A DNA stretch of 64,000 bases from positions 186,001 to 250,000 of the forward strand of contig SNVD02006886.1 in NCBI GenBank assembly GCA_013180625.2. The letters are read 5' to 3'. This DNA comes from Boswellia sacra (Eukaryota > Streptophyta > Magnoliopsida > Sapindales > Burseraceae). The position numbers and the translations under genes are program-made. Shown in pieces: positions 11,886-24,061 of the stretch. Every line of letters begins with the position of its first letter. Position 1 is the stretch's first letter. Below the pieces are notes generated by a model. That model made no database searches. It was not told the DNA's origin and saw only the letters and a list, made by a program, of their open reading frames with translations.

Positions 11886-13931
11886 CTTTCATTAAATTTT
11901 TTCATTAAATTATATCTTTTCCTTTTAATTTTTGTAATTTGTGCAATTTCTTTGATTTTGTTTCAATACGTTATAAAGCTTCAATTTTAGTGAGTTTCCC
12001 TCATTAAATTCTAGCGGTCGGAGACTTTCCAAAAGTATGAATTTTATGAGGAATTGCTATGTGTGGTTGGTTTTGAACTACCAAATTCGTGTTCTAATAT
12101 TAGTGGAAATCATCCCAAAGATCAAAAAATGTACCTTTGGAAATGGAATTTGTTCACACTTATAAGATTTTTGTTAATCTGTAAACACTAAATTAGGAGT
12201 GGAAAAAAATCAATAGCTCTTGATTTGATATGGTTGTCCATCATCTACTATAATATTTCCTTGAATCTTAGGTGAAAGGATTTATAATATTCAAGCAACA
12301 ATTTGGTTATTTGAAATCATGGAAGCCTCAAGGGTCTTTTTCCTACTTGTTTTTCTAGAAAATTTTTAGCAAGTTATAGCCGAGTAGAATAAGAGATTTT
12401 AGGTCTTGTCTTTTGTCAATTTCTGAAATCCAAATTTCTATTGGGGAAAGAGGATTTACAGTCCTACACCTTATGGCTTGTCCATACCTCCTGAACTTGT
12501 TAAACTACTTCCGTTGCTATTCTTCAACTTTAAATTTCATACCGAAACTAAATAATTTAATGCCACTAAGAGTTGTAGTGATTTGATGTTAATTTTATTA
12601 CTGTAACAAGCTAACCTATACTGAAAATTTTCTCTCAATCAATCTGCTTTTCTTAATTATTGTTTAATTTTCTATTTGATTTCGAAGGTATTGCCATATT
12701 ATAATGAATATAATACAAAATAGTGTTTTGCATTTGAATTAAAATCTACCAAGAAAAATAATACAGAGTTTTGGGTTGGATATGGAGATCGGATAAATAA
12801 AATAGAAAAGTGACTTAGGACACAACTTGCCAATAATTTCTTTTAACATGGGCCTTGCACACGTTATGAATATGATTAGCAAAGGGCCTTGTTTTGCTGG
12901 ATAGTATTATAATCTTGCTGAACAAATACCTTAATCATTTCATGTCATTAGAGACTTGTCAATGAGTATATTATATTTTATAGTAATATAGGCTTGTAAA
13001 TTACGTTGGTGGCTAGAACCAAATACACTTTAGAAGTTGGTTGTCGGTATTAATTGTAGAGTTAATCTCTTGCAATTAAGCATATGAAATTGTGGTTTGA
13101 TTCCAAATGCAAAATGACGCTTGCAAATGCACTTTGATCTTTCTAGCTCGTTTGCTTTACTTGTTTTCATTCTAATCTCAACTGTTGGGTTAGCATTTTT
13201 TTAGGTGTAATTGTTTTGGGGATTTTTATTATAAAAACCTTTATTTCTAACTCATCTCCAATGCAAGACCACTCACTTTCTCATTGCTTCAAGTAAGTTG
13301 GATGTATCTTGATTAATAAGCATCCTATATGTACAGTTTTTTTTTCTTTTTTTCCTTTTATAAGTCTACTGATTTACACAATTATCACATTGATAATTTC
13401 TTTGTTATGTAGAAAATGAACATGAATGTGGTGTTGGTAATTTATTATGAATATGACAAAATATCATGTTTTTACTAAAGTCAGTTTTTTTTTGTGGATT
13501 TGTTGAATTTATTTGATACTTTTGCTTCTTCGATAACTTCCTTTTGATTGGTTCTTCTTTTACCAGCTTTATTGAGATATTATTCAATTATTGAATTTCA
13601 GTTTTCTGTATATATAGGATAAAGATAACTCAACAAGATTATTGAAAGTCATCTAGTAGATAACCATTAAATCCATAAAATCTAGTGAAAGCTACATTGG
13701 TCTGGTAAGAGTTAATGCTTTTTATATGTTTGGTAAACATTATGAATGCTTTTCTATGTTTTGTTGTCATAATAATAAACTAATTGGTTTGATAAGAGTT
13801 AATTGGTCTACTTTTATGTGTTCTATTTTCATATTATTATAGTAATGCTTTTACATGCTTTTATATGATCTTACCTTTCAATTTTATGCTTTGGACATAC
13901 CAGGAAAGAATTTATAGGATCTATTGGTGTA
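11886..13931. other. Non-coding interior of inner CACTA upstream of transposase
   Basis: AT-rich with many stops in all frames. No domain was recognised. It may hold the promoter and long introns of the transposase gene. Confidence 0.4.
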
Positions 13932-16900
13932 ATGATGATGAATAAGGATTGGGTGCATCTGAATAGGTAATGAATAATAAAAAAAATAGATTTATTATTT
14001 AAAAAAGTATATTGACATGCTTTTAGCTTTTTGACTTGGTAGAGCAACAGATGAATACATGCAAGCTGCATGGAATTTTGCAAAGATGGCTAAACAAAAT
14101 GCAGGAAATCCAAAAAAGATTTGTCCTTGCAAAAGTTGTCGAAATTTAAGTCATCATGAAGTGGAAACAGTTTATGAGCATCTTATTATTAAAGGAATGG
14201 ATCCTACATACACTAATTGGTTTCATCATGGTGAAGAACAAGGTATAGATGCAAAACTTAAGGAAGTGAAAATGTTAGATGCTTTCAACTTTTTTGAAGC
14301 TGCATATATAGGAGATAATGACAACAGTGAAATACCTTTAGAAGAAAGAAGAGATGGGGATTTTAATCAATTTTCAGAAGATGCAAAAACTCCTTTGTAC
14401 CCGGGTTGCACAAAATACTCAAAAATGTCAGCTATTGTAACTTTATATAAACACAAAGTTACAAATAGATGGACTGACAAGAGTTTCACTGGACTTTTAG
14501 AGATTTTGGAAGACATGTTACCAAAGCATAATGTGCTTCTCAAGTCTGTGTAAAGTGAGAAAATTTCTCAAGGCATTTGATTTGGGTTATGAGAAAATTC
14601 ATGCTTGTGTGAATGATTGCTGCTTATTTAGAAAGGATAACAGTGAACTAGAAAATTGCCCAAAGTGTCATTCTTCTAGATGGAAGTTAGATGAAAGAAC
14701 TAAGAAAATTAAGAAAGGTGTTCCAGCTAAAATTTTGAGATATTTTCCTATAATACCAAGATTTAGAAGGATGTTTAATTCACCAAAAATGTCTGAAGAT
14801 TTAAGATGGCACTTCACCCATAAAAGTGAAGATGGTAAGATGCGTCATCCGGTGGATTCCATATCATGGGACTTGATCAATGATAAATGGCATTCTTTTT
14901 CAATAGAACCACGAAATCTTAGACTTGGTCTTGCTGCTGATGGCTTCAACCCATTTTCCAATTTGAGCTCCACATATAGTTGTTGGCCTGTAATGCTTGT
15001 TATATACAACCTGCCTCCTTGGTTATGCATGAAAAAAGAGAACATTATGCTGAGTTTACTGATTCCAGGACCTAAACAGCCTGGTAATGATATTGACATT
15101 TATTTGAAGCCTCTTGTAGAAGACCTTCAAGAGTTATGGAATGATGGTGTAAATGTTTTTGATGCATTCAGAAGACAACTTTTACTTTAAGGGCAATTTT
15201 AATGTGGACAATAAATGATTTTCCAGCCTATGGAAATCTTTCTGGATGTAGAACAAAAGGTAAACTAGCATGTCCAATATGTGGAGACAAAACACATGCT
15301 TTATGGTTGAAGTGTAGTAAAAAGTTTACATACATGGGTCATAGGCGATTTTTACCGCCATCCCATCCATATCGAAAAAAGAAAGCTTGGTTTGACGGAA
15401 AAGAAGAAAAAGGAAGAAGTAATTTGGTCATGAATGGCTCTAACATTTTACTTGCTCTTAAAGATTTCAAAAATGATTGGGGTAAATGTAAAAAAGAAGA
15501 AAAGAAAGCAAGATTGTGAAATTATACAATTGTGGAAAAAGAAGTCAATCTTCTTTGATTTGCCATATTGGAAGGTATGTGACTTTGATTTAAAACCTGC
15601 TTATTTTCAATTTTTCATTATTGATATCTATGTGAACTTTGAATAATGTCTTGTACTAATTGTTTCAGGAATTACCATTACGTCATAATTTGGACGTTAT
15701 GCATATAGAAAAATATATATGTGAGAGTGTAATTGGCACATTATTGGATATCAGTGGGAAATCAAAAGATGGACTTAATGCTCGTAAAGATTTACAAGAT
15801 ATGGGAATTCGACACGATCTACATCCAGAAGTTCGTGGGACTAGAACATACCTTCCTGCAGCCCCACATACATTATCAAAGATTAAGAAACAAATATTTT
15901 GTAAGAGATTATTTGACTTAAAATTGCCAGATGGGTATAGCTCAAACATTGGGAATTGTGTGTCAGTGGGAGCATGCAAGATTACAGGTCTTAAATCACA
16001 TGATTGCCATGTCTTAATTCAACAATTATTACCTATAGCATTGAGAGGGTTGTTACCAGCAAGGCCAAGATTGGCAATATTTCGAATATGTGTGTTTTTC
16101 AATCAATTATGCAAGCGAATACTTGATAGAGAGAAAATTGTAACCCTTGAAGATGAAGTATTTGAAACCTTGTGTATGCTTGAGAGATTTTTTCCTCCTT
16201 CTTTCTTTGATATAATGATCCATTTATCGGTTCATTTAGGAAGAGAGGTAAGACTAGGTGGACCTGTCCAATTTCGGTGGATGTATCCTTTTGAAAGGTA
16301 AATATACTATTTATTATTAAGTTTATTTATTTTCGAACTTTTATAAGCCTTATTCCAACATTTTTTTTCAAATAGATACATGAAGATTCTCAAAGGATTT
16401 GTGAGAAATCGAGCCAGACTTGAAGGTTGTATTGCAGAATGTTATTTGGCAGAAGAATGTAATATGTTTTGTTCTGAATTTCTCAGAAATGAAGAATTTG
16501 GGGGAAATTATCAACGAATTTGTAATCAAGATTATTCCACTGATCTAATTCTTGAAGGTCATCCAATTTCAAGTGGAACAATGATAACTTTGAGTAATGA
16601 TATGTTAGAAAGTGCGCATCGTTACATCGTATTCAATACAGCAATAATAGAGCCATATTTAGAGTAAGTAGTTACATTTATTTAAATTTTAATTATTATA
16701 CATTGTGCACTAATTTTATATGTATGTTTTCTTTTTCCAATTAGGATGCATTTGAAGGAGTTAAATCAATCAAACAGAAGTCTTGCAAAAAATCAAAACT
16801 TGCTTTGGAAAACACATGTAGATCAATTCTCCACATGGCTTCATACAAAGGTATATATTAATTTTATTTGTTATTATATTCAACCAATTAATATATGTCA

Positions 16901-17423
16901 AGATATGTCAAGTCAAAAATATTAATTCTATTTTTATATTGTATTGGTCCCATTCGATACATGTACAAATGATGAGGGAGATATATTAAAATGGCTAGCA
17001 TATGGTCCTAGAAATGATGCTATGAGTTATAATGGTTATATTATAAATGGGCAGCGATTTCATACAAAAGAAGTTGAAAAATCAACACAAGATAGTGGTG
17101 TCTCTATTGAAGCAAAAACAATATGCAGAGCAAGTGCAAAAGATACTGCACAAGTTATTGATATGGTTACATATTATGGAGTTATAACGGATATAATTTT
17201 GATAGATTATCGTAAATTTCAGATTCCACTATTCAAATGTGATTGGGCAAATGTTGGTCATGGTGTAAAGGTTGAAGACGGTTTTACACTTGTTAATCTA
17301 CACCAAAGTCAAAATCATTATGAAAGAGAACCTTTCATTCTAGCATCACAAGCAAAACAAGTGTTTTATTCTAAAGAGACTGATTCAAGTAATTGGTATG
17401 TTCTCTTGACGGCACCTCCTTGA
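13932..17423 (+). pseudogene. CACTA TnpD-like transposase (Tnp2 family), frameshifted
   Basis: DNA transposase of En/Spm-type elements. A short first exon (13932-13966, MMMNKDWVHLNR) is spliced to 14043. The transposase-associated zinc-binding domain follows (CPCKSCRN...HLIIKGM...WFHHGEE), then the Tnp2 core (GYEKIHACVNDC, CPKCHSSRWK, RWHFTHKSEDGKMRHPVDS, NLRLGLAADGFNPF, INDFPAYGNLSG, RHNLDVMHIEK). Downstream exons at 15669-16299, 16377-16661, 16744-16852 and about 16945-17423 encode the C-terminal DUF4218- and DUF4216-type regions. The frame changes at about 14545, 15178 and 15500-15520, so full-length protein is unlikely. Splice sites are mostly clean (GTATGT, GTAAAT, GTAAGT). The gene ends just before the second element gene. 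Confidence 0.88.
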
Positions 17424-17859
17424 GGCTACTATGAGTTGGATATGTACAATGAGAATGTCGATGCTACTTGCATGCCAGAATATTTATCTGTCTAGGACAT
17501 GAATATTAATGATAAAAATGAAGACATTAGTTGTGTGAGAGAGGATTGTGATGGACTTTTGTTGTGACTTACGTATTCAGGTTAAATTAGTTAACAATGC
17601 TTCAATTTTCTTTATGTTTTTATCTATTCGTAGATTTTGGACACTATGACATAGTATTCCTTATTTTATTTGGTAATGAAGACTTATTTATAAAGGATGC
17701 TATCTTTAGTCTAGAGGTAAGGCATCATTTTATTTGTGTTTATAATTATTTTATTTAACTTTGGTAATTGCTTAGATTTTGTAGTTGAGAAAATATAAGA
17801 AACATGTTTTGTTAACAATTTCTTTATTATGCAAGATTTTATGAGAAAGATTAGCTCTT

Positions 17860-19789
17860 ATGGCTTCAACAGATCAAATAGAAGAGTCGCATGTAGTTAA
17901 GCGAAAGAGAGGTCCGACAAAGATGAAGAAAACTGCTCTTAATGGTGATAATCGAATTGAAGTCAAATGTAATGAATATGGTCAGCCAATTGAAGAAACA
18001 TCTGTTAAGTTGTCTTCATTCTTAGGATGTCTAGTTAGAGAGATTGTTCCTTTTACACTTTCAAATTGGAGAGATCTTCCAAAAGAGGAGATACAAATTC
18101 TATGGCAATCTATTCAGGTGCAGTACAAATACACAAGTTATATATTTATATAATGTATATATAAAATAATCAGTCTATTAATCATTTTAATTTTTTTTTG
18201 CAGGCAAAATACAAATTGGAAGAAGAGTGGCAAAGAAAATCTGTGTTTAAGGTGATGGGCTCACTTTGGAGGTCTTCCAAGTCAAGACTGGTTAAAAAAA
18301 TTAAAGAGGCAAAAAATGAAGAGGAAAGATTGATGCTCAAACCTGACAACATTCAGACAATCAATGAATGGAAACAATTTTTGAGGGAAAAAAACAAGTG
18401 CAAAGTTTAAAGTATGTTTGTTACAATGTATGCCTTAAGTTCTTAACTTGCTGAGTTTTTTTTTTTTTACTTATTGTCGGTCAATCAAAGTGGCATTTAA
18501 AAATCTGTACATAATTTTCAGCTATGTTAGATTAAGTTGTCAATTTCATTAAATGCATCAAGCTTGTTAAATAATTGACTTGTATTTTTTTTAATCCAGT
18601 TTAAAAGTGATAGATTCAAAGCAATGAAAAGAAAGCAGATCCCACATACAAGTGGTCGAAGAGGTTATGCTCGGACAACTGATGACATGGTATTATCTCA
18701 TACTTCTATATGATAATTAGTCATTAGTTATGTCACTAATAATATCTTTATAAATATAATTTTACTTTTAGAAAAAGAAAGATGGAAGAAATTTTGTCTC
18801 TAGAGTTGATGTATGGATCCAAGCTCATAAGAAAAAGAATGGTGATCCAATGAATACATTAGCTGCTGAAACTATTGTAAGTATATTCATTTATTGTTTA
18901 TATAAAACTATTTTTCCACTTAGACCTATCATTAGCTAAAGATTTTAATAATTCCATACATTTGTAGGATAAATTGAAAGAAGTTGAAGTTGAAGTTGAT
19001 GCTTCGTTGCCTCCTTCAGCTAATTTAAAAGAAGATGCAATATCAAAGGTGCTTGGTCCTGATAAGGGAGGACATGTAAAAGGGTTTGGAGAAGGAGTTA
19101 CTCTTTCACAGCTGTCTCTAATATCACAGAAGGATAGTTTTATAGCTCAAATGATGCAGGAGCAAAATGCAATGATAAAGCGAATGGATCAAATGCAAAG
19201 CTTACTTGAAACACTTTTGCAAAAAACTCAGGCAAGTATAAAATTCAAACATTTATTAAATTATAATTACAAACAAGTGTGATAAACTAGTAATTGAATT
19301 TTCATTTATGCAATTTATAGGACCAAAGTCAAGTAGATGAACCATGTGAGGATGTTGCAAATACACCTTTCAATTCTCCATCGGTAAGAATAGTATTAAT
19401 ATATTTGATTTTGTTTAAATATAGCATATGAACTTGTTAACTATGTTTTACTAATAAAATATTTTGAATATAAATATCTTTTAATGTTTGTCTATATTTT
19501 TTTTTGCTAGAGTGCTAACAACATCCCTGAGAATGCTAAATGTAAGTTGTTTGATTGGAGGGGTTCCAGGGAGTTAGTGGCTATAGGGCGATGGTCTTCA
19601 AGTGATCCAGAAGCAAAAGTTCATCATGTTCCTATTGGACCTAATGCTATGCGAGTTTGGATTGATATACGAAAAGTACATAATGCATTTTTGTGGAGGG
19701 CTGCATCTGAAATGATTTATGTTGAAGATGCTGTGGGTAGTACAGTTGCTTGGCCTGTAGATAAAGTTGTTATAATATCTTCAACATAA
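17860..19789 (+). CDS. CACTA second protein (plant En/Spm transposase, Ptta/Transposase_24 type)
   Basis: Accessory protein of CACTA elements, thought to bind subterminal repeats. The start is ATG at 17860, followed by a basic region (KRKRGPTKMKK) and VREIVPFTLSNWRDLPKEEI. Further exons begin at about 18204 (AKYKLEEEWQRKSVFKVMG), 18600 (FKSDRFKAMKRKQIPHTSGR), 18772 (DGRNFVSRVDVWIQAHKKKN), 18968 (a coiled-coil-like stretch with MIKRMDQMQSLLETLLQ), 19321 and 19511. The last exon carries RWSSSDPEAKVHHVPIGPNA and a tryptophan-rich end, stopping at 19789. Most exon joins have GT-AG sites and no disabling change was seen, but the frame across all joins was not fully verified. The exon at about 18204 runs into a stop after KNKCKV at 18410, so its donor is uncertain. 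Confidence 0.75.
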
Positions 19790-20985
19790 TTTTTGAGCCT
19801 TTCTTCTTTCCAGGTAATAAGGTTACGTATAACTTTCTAAATTTACTTTAATTTATATATTGATCACTTATAGTTAAAGTTAAATTGATGGCTATAACTT
19901 TCATATATATAGATGAATTAACTAATTGTTTGGTAGAGCTACTTTTAATACATGGTGTGGTGGGTGATTGTAATGCTATTGAAAGTGCATAGATTATGAG
20001 TGTCAGACTTTAACTTGATCATGCTTTCATTAATTGAGGTTAGATTATATGCAATTCCTTGTTTATTGCTAAGATTATTAATTGAGGTCAGATTAGTTTC
20101 ATGAGTCATAATAGAAGAATGCTTGAGGATTTTCATGAGTCAGACATTCTAACTCTTTAAGATAGAATGTGGCTTTTAGCTTTAGTACTGTAGGCTTCAA
20201 TTACAAAAATTTTCATGATGCCTCTTTTCTTTTTTATTCATCTAATTGGGAAGGAGTTTTAGGTTCTTCATGTTGATTTGAGGTGTTTTTGGATTTCCAA
20301 TTGTAAAGGACTGATTGAGATTCTTTTGTACAGTTTTGTGTTTTCTGGCTTGTCCTTTTGTGAACTTCTTTTCCTCTGTTGATTTTTTCTTCTAATACAA
20401 TTTCTAATTTCTTATCAAAAGGGGTCAAATTAGTTTATAGTAGTTGATGTATATGAACTGAATGGTGAGTGAAAAATCAATTAGAAATCAAATTGTATTG
20501 TATTGCTTCTTTGGTTTTTAGTTCCACATGCATTTCTAAGTCTACGACTCTACTTGACTATTTTATTTTGCAATTGTCTAAGAAAGCTAAAACTACAACA
20601 GTAATATCCCAACAAATCTTTAGACTATCATGTTGTTTTCCTTTTTGGTATAATAAATAATTATAATTTAATTGAATGAATGATGCAGGTGCAGGTCATA
20701 AAAATATCCAAGAAGCATCATACAGATGGGAATTGAAGAAATAGTATTTTGTTGGTCTATTTTTGAATGGCTAGGACTTGCATATTTTGACTTTGGATAT
20801 AAACCAACCATCTAAAAGATCTATGATGAATGTAAGATCTTTTTGTGTATTTAGTACCTAGAGTGAGACGTGTATGGTTAAACTTTGATTATATATATTT
20901 TGTACAAGTTTGAAACACACCAGTTAAGATATTTTTCATCACTATTATTGCAATATGATGCATGAAATCTTTTTGTTAAATAGTT
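19790..20985. other. 3' region of inner CACTA
   Basis: AT-rich and non-coding. It may contain an extra 3' exon near 20690 (GCAGGTGCAG...). Confidence 0.35.
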
Positions 20986-21720
20986 TAAATATCATTTAGC
21001 AATTGTTAAACATTTAGAATAATTGTTATAATACTGAAAAATGCTACAAAAAGATATTATATTATAGTAGCATTTCCACAATGTTAGGAAATCAACATCT
21101 GTAGCTAAATGTATGCATTATAAAATAATTTTCCATGGCATTTTATGCATGCCACAAAAATTATTTGTAGCTTTTTATACTTACAATGAAATAGTTCTTT
21201 ATAGCCTTTGAAAAATGCTTTGAAAAAGATATTAATAGCTTTTGGTGAATGTTACAGAAAGACATCAATTGCGATTCACAAATGCCATATAAGTCTTATT
21301 GGTAGCATTTTGTACTTGCTAGGAAAGACTTATCTATAGCCTTGGAAAAAGGCTTTGAAAGACTTATCTGTAGCCTTGGAAGAAGGCTTTGAAAATGATA
21401 TTCGTAGCCTTTCTTGAATGCCATAAAAAGATATCAAAAGCTATTTATAAATGCTATTTATAATTATTAAATTCTACAAAAAAGTTATTTATAGCATTTT
21501 ATACTTGCTAGGAAAGAGTTATCCATAACGGTAGGGAAATGCTTTCAAAATGAAATTTGTAGCTTTTTATGAATGCTACCTTTAATTAGTAGCTTAATAT
21601 AAATGCAACCAAATCTAGAGATTTTTAGTTGCTTGACCTATCATAGCATGTGTGATAATGTTATGAAGCACTTTTAGTAGCATTTATCGCATGCTACTAT
21701 ATGTTCTTTTTGTTGTAGTG
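20986..21720. repeat. Right subterminal repeats of inner CACTA
   Basis: A dense array of AGCATTT, AGCCTTGGAAAAxGGCTTTGAAA and TGCTACAAAAA-type units, ending in TTTGTTGTAGTG. It matches the left end at 8693-8980. Confidence 0.85.
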
Positions 21721-23184
21721 GTTGTGGAGTTTTTGAATTGATCTTTACAATAGCAATATCTGAATGTAAATCAACATTCAGCACTGTACCCTCAAATGTC
21801 CGACCATCTTGTAGAGTTACATCAACTGAACAATTCATCAAATTCAGAACTTAAAGATGAAAAAGAGAAAGGATAAAATAAGGATCTCAAAAGTAAAATT
21901 TAAAATAACAAAGTTTAATATAATGAGTCCAAACATACAGAAGGAAGAAAAGAAATAAGTGCAATAACTAGAAAAACTCGAGGGCATGACTAAGTTTCAA
22001 CAAATATAAGAAACAAGTCAATAACTGAATATGAGTATTCTCATGTATTACAAAATCCCAAACCTTTCCTCTTGAAGAAGGGTGAAAGCCTTGAAAATCA
22101 ACCACAGCATGAGCACAAGTCAAAATGATACCATTTGCATCTATTATAGTTCCAGAGGTTATACTCTTTCCTGTTGGAATTCATAGAAGCCTAAAGAAAA
22201 TAAATATATACAAACAACTATCTTAGTACCTATACCAAGAAAATTGTAAATCCAGTTGTTTAACAAAGAAAAAAGATTCTAAAATATATACCCTGTGGAA
22301 GTGATAGATTGATAAATGCAGGACCAACTTTAGCTGTTGCATTGGCAATAGTGTCTCGACCTAAACATCCACAATATGGCTTTGTACCCGCTTTAAACTC
22401 AATAGGAGCGTTATTATTTTCATTCCCAGATTGAGCTGGACTAACTCTAGAAGAAAAAATCGCATGATTTCCTACATATTCAACTCAAATTTATGGCAAA
22501 AACAATACATAACAGAACAAAGAAATGGAAAATTTAAAGAATAAAAGTATAAGATCAAATGGACCAACCAAATCTCTAATGATCTGAAGAAATACGCGAA
22601 GGGTGTGAGAAGCCCTGCAAGATTTGCCATGGTAACGAAAGTGATTCATGCAATGGTGTAGGAATTCATAGCGATATCCTTGTATCTATAGTTCAATAAA
22701 AAATTATGCCATTAAAATCTGAATACAAAGGAAGATGCTCCTACTCTGGCTTCACTTCGATGCTGATAAATGTAAGAAAAGAAAAGAAAAGAGAAAAAAA
22801 GCATTTTGATTGTAAAATTTTAGCCCCTTTGAAATGCAGCGCGTATGGAACCAATCAATTAACCAAGTTCTGTGAAACAAAAAGCAAAATTAAACAGAGG
22901 GGAAATTATTAAAAATAAATAAATAAATAAGAAGGAAAAAGAGCTCACTGTAATCTAAGTTGCTACTTGCGTACGAAAGAGTCGAGCCTGTAGTAGCCAA
23001 GGCTACAGCGCGGATGACAGAGCATCTGCCTAAACCTTTCTCTGCCCATGAAATTAAAATTATGTTATTAGTTAGATTATTAACATAAAAACAATAATAA
23101 TGAGAGGTCGTCGGTTAGGGTGCAAGCATAAAAAGGAAATGGAATATGAAGAACGTAATATAATTACTCACCGAGTAATTCCAT
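21721..23184 (-). pseudogene. DEG14: DEG14/HtrA-like serine protease, N-terminal exons (split by CACTA)
   Basis: Upstream half of the same protease gene. The exons on the minus strand are as follows. 23184-23171 (start, MELL) joins 23041-22949 (EKGLGRCSVIRAVALATTGS). About 22685-22570 has PLHESLSLPWQILQGFS, with one in-frame stop. About 22446-22292 has PYCGCLGRDTIANATAKVGP and NLSLPQ. 22190-22064 has SGTIIDANGIILTCAHAVVD, where His in TCAH is the catalytic histidine. 21825-21721 has DVTLQDGRTFEGTVLN and LHSDIAIVKINSK, where Asp in SDIA is the catalytic aspartate; this last exon is cut by the CACTA. A single-base loss at about 22181 shifts the frame. Intact splice sites show a genomic copy, not a processed one. 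The N-terminus looks like an organelle-targeting or membrane segment. Order, strand and missing PDZ end fit a captured partial gene. Confidence 0.88.
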
Positions 23185-23424
23185 TAGCTCCAACAAAATT
23201 GATTTTACCCCAACAGCCAAGCATTTCCCCGTCCAATTATCTGATAACACAAAATTATAATCTAAAAAACAAAGGCAAAAAGACAATGCTTTCAAAAACA
23301 CAAAAATCATGAAAAATGAAATAAAGCAAATGCAAAAGAAAAATCCCACAAATTAACTAATTATTCACTTTTGTTCTTTCCTTTTCATAGCAATTAGACA
23401 CATGGATGGTTCTATAGTTTACCT

Positions 23425-23860
23425 ATGTCCAAGCAAAAGCAATCAGTGGCCCCACACGATTCACATAGAAGGTGTTGTAGCAGTGCTCCACGAAGGCCTT
23501 CGCTACTGCATCTGGATTCGTCAGATCAAATTCCTTCTTGCTCTTTGATTTGCTGCTGCTGCTATCCAGACTTGTGCCATGCGAGGGAGACTTCTAGGGA
23601 TTTTGGGTTTGATAACGACGATGTGCGATATGAGGGAGACTTCAAACCGTATCTAGATCCACAAATTAAGGTCTTCGCCATTATATCAGGATCCATTGGG
23701 TTGCGTTGATGATGATGATGATGATGATATGATCAAAATTTGTCGATGATAGAGAGAAGGCAAGGCGACACTGATCAAGTCGACAATGAGATGAGCTAGG
23801 GTTAGGTTTATGTGTTCTTTGAGAGAAGGCAAGGAGAAAAGGATCGGAGGCATGAAAATG
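23425..23860 (-). pseudogene. NTF2-like first exon with 5' leader
   Basis: NTF2 imports Ran-GDP into the nucleus. From 23521 on the minus strand the text reads NPDAVAKAFVEHCYNTF and NRVGP, matching the first exon of plant NTF2 (usual start MDPD). The start ATG is ACG here. The exon runs to a TAG at about 23427, next to a donor-like GTAAAC. Only exon 1 is present; the next exon-like sequence downstream belongs to the DEG14-like gene, so the two form a chimera. Upstream, 23560-23860 reads like a 5'UTR (CTTGCCTTCTCTC..., (ATC)n run) and has its own ATG at about 23697, opening with Met-Asp-Pro-Asp and running about 44 codons. I do not recognise the rest of that reading frame. Confidence 0.75.
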
Positions 23861-23884
23861 AAATGAAGTGAGGATACTTTGGGT

Positions 23885-24061
23885 TTTTTATTATTTAATT
23901 GTTATATATGTCTGTTATTAAAATTGTGACACAAATATGGCGTAGACTTCCAAAAAGAGTGACACATATTTATTCATCCGGGTTTGATTAGACTATATAT
24001 GTTAGTTTCTTGCAAACAGACATAAAAAAAAGTGACATGAATACTAATTTTTCTTGTAGTG
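23885..24061. repeat. Right subterminal region and terminus of composite CACTA
   Basis: GTGACACA(A/T)AT and GACATA-type units are followed by the terminus TTCTTGTAGTG. It mirrors the left end at 592-1060. Confidence 0.6.

Larger units (their letters stand above)
8693..21720 (+). mobile_element. CACTA (En/Spm-type) transposon inserted in DEG14-like exon
   Basis: A 13,028-bp element with termini CACTACAACAAA (8693) and TTTGTTGTAGTG (to 21720). The flanks are GTA on the left and GTT on the right, a 3-bp target duplication with one mismatch. Removing the element and one copy joins the DEG14-like exon in frame (Lys-Thr-Pro-Gln-Pro-Thr-Val-Lys). Both ends carry arrays of TAGCATTT-like subterminal repeats. 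Two genes lie inside on the plus strand: a TnpD-like (Tnp2) transposase at 13932-17423 with frameshifts, and a second En/Spm-type protein gene at 17860-19789 that looks open. The long region 8.99-13.9 kb holds two internal duplications and no protein I recognise. Confidence 0.93.
590..24061. mobile_element. Composite CACTA-type element carrying host gene fragments (Pack-CACTA-like)
   Basis: The right end is ...TTCTTGTAGTG (to 24061), the standard CACTA terminus CACTACAAGAA in reverse. The left end is ACTACAACAAAA from 592, with TG (590-591) in place of the first C. TCA lies directly outside both ends (587-589 and 24062-24064), the 3-bp duplication expected of CACTA elements. Both ends have runs of related GTGTCA/TGTCGG motifs. 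No transposase of its own was found, so it should be non-autonomous. The interior holds NTF2-like, DEG14-like, NB-ARC and TIR fragments, all on the minus strand, plus a nested hAT and a nested CACTA. The alternative is that two unrelated CACTA ends flank an ordinary gene region. The matching 3-bp duplication and continuous flanks argue against that but do not exclude it. Confidence 0.55.

Noticed and set aside
23425..23709. Plus-strand open frame rich in Ser/Cys
   Set aside because: It is the reverse of the NTF2-like exon and its leader, which explain the sequence better.
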